From the IMG/VR virus record IMGVR_UViG_3300003937_000030, positions 1 through 23,828 of that record: a stretch of DNA of 23,828 nt; one strand, written 5' to 3'. Under the pieces are notes generated by a model. It worked only from the letters and a program-made list of their open reading frames with translations, was not told where the DNA came from and made no database searches. Source of the stretch: a virus. The translations under genes were made by a program, and so were the position numbers. How positions within the stretch are numbered: position 1 is the first letter of the stretch; every line of letters begins with the position of its first letter. This document shows, piece by piece, positions 17,963 through 23,828 of this stretch.

Positions 17963-20900
17963 ATGTCCGTAACACTATCAAGCATAACTACTGCGGTTGA
18001 CCCGTTTAATGACATACCAGATATTACATTTGATAGTATCGATGTTGCGGCGTTTACCGAAGAAGTAGAAATATACACAAATACCCCTGCGGTTATGATA
18101 CCGACCAAACTGAATGCTATGGCATCCAGTATGAAAACGTGGTTAAATGCCAATATTTCTGCTCCTTTAGAAAATCAACAAAACACGTTCAAGAACGAAG
18201 TTGTTGTAAGAACTAACACGGCTATGAATGCTGTAGAAACCTATATGAACGATGAAGTTCAGGGTTTCGTTAATACTACATTTGTCCCGTGGGCGAACGA
18301 TGCAGGAAATGTTCTTTCAAACCACGCTAATGTTCTTGAAACGAATATACAAAACAGCCTATCGCAATTAACGACTGATTATACTGGTCACGTTGCGTAT
18401 CAGGATGCGATTATTGCCCAAGCACTGGCAGATATGTTGGCAAATTTAAGTCAATATACTTCTGGAGCGGCAGATTCTGGATATTCTATCCATCAAACGA
18501 ATACGCTTCTTGCAGATGTCACAATGACAAGAGAAATCGGATTTACTGATTATCTCTACAATTCTGAAGGCAATATTACATACGCTGAAGAGGGAAGTAA
18601 CATCACTCATCACATTAACTACAACGGAGTTACTGGAGCAATTCAGTCTTTCGGTGAGTCAATGCAGATAGTGGGTGAACCTCGACCTTTCGTACAGCAT
18701 TTGAAACTTGAGAATGAAGAGGCAACGGGGTCTACTTCAGTATCAAAAATCAAAGCATACGATATCTTTAAGAACACTTCAGTTGGTGGAGTTAATACTT
18801 TCAGAGCAACAGGACACGAAGTAAATGGTGACCCTGCCGTAGAATTAACTATTCTTAATAACACCTCTATTGCCGATACAGACAATCCAGAAATTATTCT
18901 CAGACGTGGTATTGACGCGGCATTAATGTTTGGTGGTATTAGCACAGGCGATTATGTAAAAATTACAGATTTAGCAGGCACTACTGTTTACAATGAAGGA
19001 ATATCAGGAAACTTTGCTGAACATTACGATACAGTTTTATTTAAGCCTTATCAATCATATTGTCACGATGGCACGAGCGGAGTGACAGGATGGGGTGTTA
19101 TGGCATCTCACAACGCTTCCGATATTGATGGAAGTGGTGGACTTTACGATGACCCAACAAAATGTGAAACGTATTTTGACCCAATTGTTTCTCTTCTAGA
19201 CGATTTCTCTCGCTCATACGAATACAATATAGCGGGCGAATCTTATGTCGGTTCTCTTTCTGACGGACTGATTTACAAAGTTTATATCAATGATGACTCA
19301 GGTTTCATTGATTCTTACGCCTACACGGTAGATGCTAATGGTAAACAAGGCACTGGAGCAATCTTCAATGCAATTTACGATGACGGAGTTTCAGACGTAA
19401 CGATTACTTCTGGTGGAAGCAAATACTCTGTTAATACTAAAGCACGAGCATTTGACTTAGGTGCAGTAGACGTGGCAGGAAGTTCAGAAACTAAAGCAAC
19501 TGCTACTCATACATTGAAAAATGGAATGGTAAAATCTGTCAAGGTGGAAGCACCGGGCGCAGGTTATACTGGATATTGGGAAGTAGATGTCGCGGCAGTT
19601 CCGGGCGGTGATGGACACACGCATACAATTCAGTTGACTCAAGCAGAAGTTAACCTGATTAAATCAGGAACAAGTGTTATTTCAACTACAGTTGATGCAG
19701 GTCACCAACACGACCAAGAAGTAATTTGGAATGAGTTTAATCAGTCTTTCCAATTTATTGCAACTTCTGGAGCGCACGTTCATCCAAGAGAAGTTACAAC
19801 TCACACAGTTAATCCAACAATCACTCTCGCATTCGCTACCTCAACTGGTGGACTTGCGGCAGGATATGTTACTCTTACAGAGACTGACGAACTAGACTTT
19901 GTTACTATTACTGACGGTGGAGCAGATTATGTTGTTGCTGACGGAGTATCGGTTTCTGGAGGAACTCCTTCAGTAGTCGGAGCATTATCAATGTCTCTAG
20001 TTGATGGTGGAATCGCTTCATTCTCAGTAGGAAATCAAGGAACAGGATATACTGATACGACTGCTAAAACAGTTAGTGTAGATATTCAGAACAATGCTTT
20101 TGTACCTTCAATTATCTCTGCAAATGTTGGAGATACTGTTGAATTTACAAACTTAGATATTGGCGCACACACAGTAACCCACGCAGGTGGGATGTTTGAC
20201 TCTGGAGATATTCCTCAGAACGCTGTATTCACATATGTAATTACTAAAGAATGTGAAATCACAGATAAGTATGACCTCTATGATGACAATGACACGAACA
20301 TTAAAGCGACTCTTTGGGTACGTGATAACAGTGTTTATGTTGATTTGAACTCAGCCACAGGTGGTGGAGTATACGGAAAAGCGACTGTTAATGCAAGTGG
20401 ACAACTTTTAAACATTGCAGTTGACAGACCGGGACAGGGATACACTGGAGCAGACACAGTACGAATTATTGATATAAGTGGACCGGGTGAGGGCGCATAC
20501 GCTACTGCGACAACTAATCGTTCAATCGCAGAAGTTACAGTCTCAGCAAGAGGAACTGGATACTCTCCAGAAACTCAGATTATTGCAATCGACCCAACAG
20601 GAACACCTCAGTATGATATTACTGGAACAATGACTGGAACGGAATACGGAAGTGGAGCAATCTTACGACCTATACTTACTACTGAAGCAGTTGCAGGAAG
20701 TTGTTCTGATACTCAATATACAGACCAAGCCACTTGTGAATCTAACTCAGGTACTTGGACTGCCGAAATAACTATCGGTGAAATTACTGGAGTTACAGTA
20801 GTTAAAAGTGGAAGCAACTATGTTGACATTGACTTCATTATCAACGACCCAATGGATACTGGTGCAGGCGCAGTGCTTGTAGAAGATTTGAATAATGTAG

Positions 20901-21547
20901 TCACAGATGTTGTTATGACTTCACGAGGAACAAATTATGATGAGCCTCTAGTGTTGGTTAGTGATTCTGGTGGATTACTAGGAACTGATAATGCCACTGT
21001 CGGAACTGGATTCGTTGGAAGTGTCGTACTTAATAACGGAATTGGTTCAGCAACTATTGTCGAAGATTGGCAGGATTATGTTGCAGGCAGTACAAGAGTT
21101 ATGGTTATAGACGAACACCCTGAACCTACTGGATACGGTGCCGAAGGTGTTGCTACTCTAGGAATTGCAGGTAATATCTCAACGATAGAAATTACAAATC
21201 CCGGAACAGCATATAAAACTCCTGTCGTAATTGTTGCAGGACCTGTTCTATTACCGGGGGCTTCAATTAATAACGTCAACACAGACCTAGCACTTTATGG
21301 ACCAGAGGGCAACAGCAACGCTTCTCCGTTCTCATATAACAATAGTGCAGGGACGAACTACAAGAACGGAATAATGATTCAATTCGAGAATCCTAATGGA
21401 CATACTTTGAACGACTCTTGGGAATTCAAATTACAGTCTTGGACAGAAGGGACTCCTGCTTCATTACTCTATACTTCTAGCAGATACGATGGCAACTTAG
21501 AGGATATGAGAGGTATCATTACACTCAAAGATGTTTGGGAAGTATAG
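17963..21547 (+). CDS. Second mosaic fibre protein with HxH, cupredoxin and Cys/Trp inserts
   Basis: 1194 residues. Residues 1 to about 190 are helical and Asn/Ala/Thr-rich, a likely trimeric coiled or attachment region. A beta-rich part follows. From about residue 480 to the end the scaffold is a series of GxGY repeats (PGAGYTGYW, NQGTGYTD, RPGQGYTGADTV, ARGTGYSPET, SRGTNYDEP, NPGTAYKTPVV). Three unrelated small modules interrupt it: HxH module 549-613 (GHTHT, GHQHD, AHVHP), cupredoxin-like segment 704-766, and one Cys/Trp unit 913-933. The C-terminus (GIMIQFENPNGHTLNDSWEF) looks like a small folded cap. The start is set by ggag 11 bases before the ATG. It is probably a tail fibre or distal baseplate fibre, acting in the virion. 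It is not recognised as a named T4 protein. Confidence 0.85.
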   Translation: MSVTLSSITTAVDPFNDIPDITFDSIDVAAFTEEVEIYTNTPAVMIPTKLNAMASSMKTWLNANISAPLENQQNTFKNEVVVRTNTAMNAVETYMNDEVQGFVNTTFVPWANDAGNVLSNHANVLETNIQNSLSQLTTDYTGHVAYQDAIIAQALADMLANLSQYTSGAADSGYSIHQTNTLLADVTMTREIGFTDYLYNSEGNITYAEEGSNITHHINYNGVTGAIQSFGESMQIVGEPRPFVQHLKLENEEATGSTSVSKIKAYDIFKNTSVGGVNTFRATGHEVNGDPAVELTILNNTSIADTDNPEIILRRGIDAALMFGGISTGDYVKITDLAGTTVYNEGISGNFAEHYDTVLFKPYQSYCHDGTSGVTGWGVMASHNASDIDGSGGLYDDPTKCETYFDPIVSLLDDFSRSYEYNIAGESYVGSLSDGLIYKVYINDDSGFIDSYAYTVDANGKQGTGAIFNAIYDDGVSDVTITSGGSKYSVNTKARAFDLGAVDVAGSSETKATATHTLKNGMVKSVKVEAPGAGYTGYWEVDVAAVPGGDGHTHTIQLTQAEVNLIKSGTSVISTTVDAGHQHDQEVIWNEFNQSFQFIATSGAHVHPREVTTHTVNPTITLAFATSTGGLAAGYVTLTETDELDFVTITDGGADYVVADGVSVSGGTPSVVGALSMSLVDGGIASFSVGNQGTGYTDTTAKTVSVDIQNNAFVPSIISANVGDTVEFTNLDIGAHTVTHAGGMFDSGDIPQNAVFTYVITKECEITDKYDLYDDNDTNIKATLWVRDNSVYVDLNSATGGGVYGKATVNASGQLLNIAVDRPGQGYTGADTVRIIDISGPGEGAYATATTNRSIAEVTVSARGTGYSPETQIIAIDPTGTPQYDITGTMTGTEYGSGAILRPILTTEAVAGSCSDTQYTDQATCESNSGTWTAEITIGEITGVTVVKSGSNYVDIDFIINDPMDTGAGAVLVEDLNNVVTDVVMTSRGTNYDEPLVLVSDSGGLLGTDNATVGTGFVGSVVLNNGIGSATIVEDWQDYVAGSTRVMVIDEHPEPTGYGAEGVATLGIAGNISTIEITNPGTAYKTPVVIVAGPVLLPGASINNVNTDLALYGPEGNSNASPFSYNNSAGTNYKNGIMIQFENPNGHTLNDSWEFKLQSWTEGTPASLLYTSSRYDGNLEDMRGIITLKDVWEV
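19607..19801 (+). repeat. HxH module inside GxGY repeats
   Basis: GHTHTIQLTQAEVNLIKSGT, then GHQHDQEVIWNEFNQSFQFI and AHVHPREVTTH. The pattern HxHT...LT..(E/Q)...I..GT.VIS.T...GH.H....W matches the module at 12160-12300 and, more distantly, 122-333 and 15632-15831. Confidence 0.75.
20072..20260 (+). other. Truncated cupredoxin-like segment
   Basis: VDIQNNAFVPSIISANVGDT, then VEFTNLDIGAHTVTHAGGMF and DSGDIPQNAVFTYVIT, match the N-terminal two-thirds of plastocyanin/azurin-like domains, with the first ligand at His736. The C-terminal CxxHxxM segment is missing: the sequence continues with KECEITDKYDLYDD. It is unlikely to bind copper in the usual way. Confidence 0.65.
20699..20761 (+). repeat. 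Single Cys/Trp module
   Basis: CSDTQYTDQATCESNSGTWT. Its 3' part (20743-20761) is identical over 19 bases to 17168-17186, and its middle (20720-20740) is nearly identical to 10906-10926. This indicates recent copying between genes. Confidence 0.75.
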
Positions 21548-21565
21548 ATGCTAGTCAATAACTTA

Positions 21566-21586
21566 TATAAATATTTAATATAAATA
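21566..21586 (+). promoter_or_regulatory. Two tandem T4-type late promoters
   Basis: Two exact TATAAATA octamers at 21566-21573 and 21579-21586, 13 bases apart, lie in the 74-base gap before the Cys/Gly-rich gene. The second ends 35 bases before the ATG at 21622 and is followed by G as at 3174. The first follows an AT-rich run, so only one may be active. Confidence 0.7.
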
Positions 21587-21621
21587 GAATTGAATATGAA
21601 AACACTGGAGATTAAATAACA

Positions 21622-21659
21622 ATGGATATTTTAACACTTGGTAAAATGAACCAAATGGC
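21622..21659 (+). repeat. 38-base direct repeat, copy 1
   Basis: The first 38 bases of this gene, from the ATG, are identical to 23143-23180. Identity stops sharply after the codons for MDILTLGKMNQMA. Confidence 0.9.
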
Positions 21660-22533
21660 GAAAGATGTCGACCAAACCTTGGAATATCTAGCCAATGCGA
21701 CATTCACCGCCCTAAAAGACGTATGCGACTTTCAAGCAGGTAATATAGCAACCTTGGATGCTTGTACAGCAGACGGTGTTGCTCAATTAGTTGCGGCAGG
21801 GGGTGGAGCAGGCTCTGGCCCTCAACACGTATTATACGTTGGCTGTAATCACAATAACGGACAAACTGGACAGGAAGCAATTAACTTCAATGGACATCAA
21901 TGTGCGTGGACAGTACCTGCGGATACTAAAGGAATTAAGTTTGAAATGTATGGTGGAGGTGCCTCAGGTTGGGGTGCTTGTTGCTGTATGATGGTAGGAC
22001 TTCCGGGTGGAGCAGGTGGATATGTTGTTAAACACTTAAACGAAGAAGATGGCGATTTTGTTCCGGGCGATGTATATCAAATATGTGCGGCAGGAACTGG
22101 ATGTTGCTATCCGGGAAGTTCAATCGGAAGAGGCCATACTAGTTATGTAACTGGACCGGGCTTATCAAATTATTGTGCAATCGGTGGACACGTAGGACAG
22201 ATTCAGTGTCATAGTTTTAACTGTTATACTTGTTGTCACACTTGTTTTGGATGTGCGACAGTTTATGGTGGAGATTATGGACAGGGTGGACGTTCAAGTT
22301 GGCTTCACTCAAATCACTATTGTGCAGGCGGTTTATGGCAAGTTGCTTCGGGCGCACCAGGACCATTAGGAACTGGAGATGCACACTCACCAGATGCTTG
22401 TACTTTCGGAATGCACTCAGGTGGTTCACCTGCCTCACCGGGAATTGGTGGATATTCTGGAATGACTTCAGGTGGTTGTTGTTGTGGTAAAGCCGGTGGT
22501 GGTGGAGCAGTTGTTGTTACATACTGGGCTTAA
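21622..22533 (+). CDS. Cys- and Gly-rich adhesin-like tail protein, copy 1
   Basis: 303 residues. The N-terminus (MDILTLGKMNQMAKDVDQTL, residues 1-65) is helical and probably the attachment part. A beta segment follows (CAWTVPADTKGIKFEMYGGG), then a Gly-rich domain typical of phage fibre-tip adhesins and ending GGGGAVVVTYW. It has about 22 Cys, including CCC twice and a cluster C.HSFNCYTCCHTCFGC near residue 195-210, which is far above normal for a phage fibre. The Cys may bind metal or form disulfides after release. The ribosome site is ggag at 21607-21610. It shares its first 38 bases with the gene at 23143. Gly-rich loops would be variable receptor-binding surfaces; this is inference from the family. 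Confidence 0.82.
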   Translation: MDILTLGKMNQMAKDVDQTLEYLANATFTALKDVCDFQAGNIATLDACTADGVAQLVAAGGGAGSGPQHVLYVGCNHNNGQTGQEAINFNGHQCAWTVPADTKGIKFEMYGGGASGWGACCCMMVGLPGGAGGYVVKHLNEEDGDFVPGDVYQICAAGTGCCYPGSSIGRGHTSYVTGPGLSNYCAIGGHVGQIQCHSFNCYTCCHTCFGCATVYGGDYGQGGRSSWLHSNHYCAGGLWQVASGAPGPLGTGDAHSPDACTFGMHSGGSPASPGIGGYSGMTSGGCCCGKAGGGGAVVVTYWA

Positions 22534-22564
22534 AAAATAAAGTTAATTAGGAGATATTTTAAAA

Positions 22565-23143
22565 ATGGCTAAATTGAATATAAAAATGACGTATCCCGTG
22601 CCAGATAGGTATTTATCCCAGAGTACTGCGGCTGGTAATACGGCTACGTTAGATTATCTAGGGCCTGACACCATCTGGGTACAGGTTATGAAAGACGGTC
22701 CTGATAAAGGAAAATGGAATTTGAATCCTATTCCTAACTACGATAAACTTCCTCAACAGGAAGATAAACTAGCAGACGGAACAGTATATTACTCTCGACC
22801 TGCTAATGGTAGCATTCCCCCAGACCACGTATGGAATCCAATGAAATGCACATACAATTTTGATACAAAAGAGTGGGATTTGGTTTTACGTACCCCTAAA
22901 GATTTTGGAATGCCAACTTCTTGGGATGAAGTTCGAGAATATCGTGATATGGAACTTGAATTGTTAGATGTTAAATCTCTATTACCTGAGGGTCCAGAGA
23001 AAGCGGCTTGGGATGCTTATAGACAAGAATTGAGGGATATCCCACAGACATATGCCGATGCGGAGATTCATACGATACCACATCCAGATTCCCCCGAAGA
23101 AATTAAAAACAATGCCAGACGAGCGGCAGAGGGAGAAGAATAA
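22565..23143 (+). CDS. Small tail protein with assembly-chaperone-like C-terminus
   Basis: 192 residues. The N-terminal half is beta-rich with Trp residues (IWVQVMKDGPDKGKW). Residues about 140-175 read AAWDAYRQELRDIPQTYADA followed by HPDSPEE, which resembles the W..YRQ.LRDIP...P..P motif of phage tail-fibre assembly chaperones (Phage_tail_APC type). Such proteins are often coded beside the fibre they help assemble. Here it lies between two related Cys/Gly-rich proteins, so it may serve either. AGGAG at 22549-22553 sets the start. Its TAA overlaps the ATG of the next gene by one base (TAATG), implying coupled translation. Confidence 0.8.
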   Translation: MAKLNIKMTYPVPDRYLSQSTAAGNTATLDYLGPDTIWVQVMKDGPDKGKWNLNPIPNYDKLPQQEDKLADGTVYYSRPANGSIPPDHVWNPMKCTYNFDTKEWDLVLRTPKDFGMPTSWDEVREYRDMELELLDVKSLLPEGPEKAAWDAYRQELRDIPQTYADAEIHTIPHPDSPEEIKNNARRAAEGEE

Positions 23144-23180
23144 TGGATATTTTAACACTTGGTAAAATGAACCAAATGGC
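23143..23180 (+). repeat. 38-base direct repeat, copy 2
   Basis: Identical to 21622-21659 and starts at the ATG. This is more conserved than the rest of the two genes. Confidence 0.9.
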
Positions 23181-23828
23181 TAAAAACACTAACTCTGCGT
23201 TAGAGTTGATGGCTAATCACGTATACGAGCAACTCCAAGAGAATACCAACATAATGGACGGACAGCAAACTGTATTGGATAATACAGTAGTTGCAGGTCA
23301 AGCCACGCTTCAAGCAATTATTGATGCAGGTATTCAATCGGAGCCTCAAAAACACTTTTATATTTACAACACAAATCACTGGTCAGTAACGAACGGTGGA
23401 TGTTGCTTACATTGGACTGTTCCTACTGGAACTCAAATAATTACATTTGAGATTCTATCAGGTGGCGGACCGGGAGGCTCGGCAGGACACGATTATGATA
23501 TCGGTCACGGTGGAGCAGGTGGTAACTACAACGAAAAAACAATCTGTCTAGAAGCAGGTCATTTTAACTCTTCAGCAGGAAGTGAATCAGCATATACACT
23601 TTGTGCAGGTGGAACTTCACAATGTTCTTGTTGCACAACCTGTAACAGAGCCTGTCGACACGGATGTACGTCCTATGTAAATGGACCGGGCTTATCAAAC
23701 TTTTGTTCAATAGGTGGACACGGTGGTTCTACTTCTTGGGATGTAATGTCTAACTGTTATAACTGTCACATCGGTAATGCTCAATGTGATAGAGGTAACT
23801 ACAACGCAGGTTGGGTATCACATAACTG
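23143..23828 (+). CDS. Cys- and Gly-rich adhesin-like tail protein, copy 2, 3'-truncated
   Basis: Open to the window end, 228 codons seen. The ATG overlaps the previous stop (TAATG), with gggagaag upstream as ribosome site. The N-terminus is MDILTLGKMNQMA then diverges (KNTNSALELMANHVYEQLQE, helical). The second part parallels copy 1: CCLHWTVPTGTQIITFEILS, GGG-rich turns, a Cys cluster CSCCTTCNRACRHGC, then YVNGPGLSNFCSIGGHGG. The stretch ggaccgggcttatcaaa is shared with copy 1 at 22153. About 14 Cys are seen. A paralogue of the 21622 product and probably an alternative or additional fibre-tip protein. Confidence 0.82.
   Translation, partial: MDILTLGKMNQMAKNTNSALELMANHVYEQLQENTNIMDGQQTVLDNTVVAGQATLQAIIDAGIQSEPQKHFYIYNTNHWSVTNGGCCLHWTVPTGTQIITFEILSGGGPGGSAGHDYDIGHGGAGGNYNEKTICLEAGHFNSSAGSESAYTLCAGGTSQCSCCTTCNRACRHGCTSYVNGPGLSNFCSIGGHGGSTSWDVMSNCYNCHIGNAQCDRGNYNAGWVSHN

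Noticed and set aside
1-23828. Archaeal virus (TATAAATA read as archaeal TATA boxes, cupredoxins as in ammonia-oxidising archaea)
   Set aside because: gp8 is close to T4 gp8, the octamers fit T4 late promoters exactly, and AGGAG ribosome sites are regular. A bacterial T4-like phage is favoured, though the host is not proven.

Overview
The window is the baseplate and tail-fibre part of the late region of a T4-like contractile-tailed phage (myovirus). It is probably marine, judging by the large DUF4815 protein and giant repetitive virion proteins familiar from cyanophage- and pelagiphage-type T4 relatives. All genes lie on the + strand, are tightly packed and preceded by AGGAG-type ribosome sites. 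Exact copies of the T4 late-promoter octamer TATAAATA precede three genes. GC content is roughly 40% by eye. The anchor is gp8 at 3230-4240, which matches T4 gp8 along its whole length. No tRNA, rRNA, CRISPR array, insertion sequence or minus-strand gene was found, and no gap without a gene exceeds about 90 bases.

Layout: (1) 2-3148, 3' part of a histidine-rich repeat protein in the position of gp7; (2) 3230-4240, gp8; (3) 4328-9736, the 1802-residue DUF4815 baseplate protein; (4) 9747-10167, two small proteins whose ribosome sites overlap or follow the preceding stop; (5) 10189-17891, one giant mosaic protein (about 2567 residues) split here by an apparent 1-base deletion near 17004; (6) 17963-21547, a second mosaic fibre protein; (7) 21622-22533, a Cys/Gly-rich adhesin-like protein; (8) 22565-23143, a small protein with a tail-assembly-chaperone-like C-terminus; (9) 23143 to the window end, a second Cys/Gly-rich protein that starts with the same 38 bases as the first.

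The unusual content is a set of small modules reused across genes and apparently plugged into longer beta-rich repeat scaffolds. These are His-x-His modules, cupredoxin (type 1 copper) domains, a short Cys/Cys-Glu/Gly-Thr-Trp module that also sits inside gp8, HGLxxGD modules, GxGY beta repeats and jelly-roll modules ending in DNVSV. One cupredoxin retains a complete His-Cys-His-Met ligand set. With the HxH clusters and Cys-rich tips, this suggests a heavily metal-decorated or disulfide-stabilised distal tail. That is inference.

A second signal is at DNA level. By eye, GATC, CATG and AGCT do not occur anywhere in 23.8 kb, while other four-base palindromes are common. Codon choice depends on the next base in the way site avoidance predicts. 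This points to strong restriction pressure in the host lineage.
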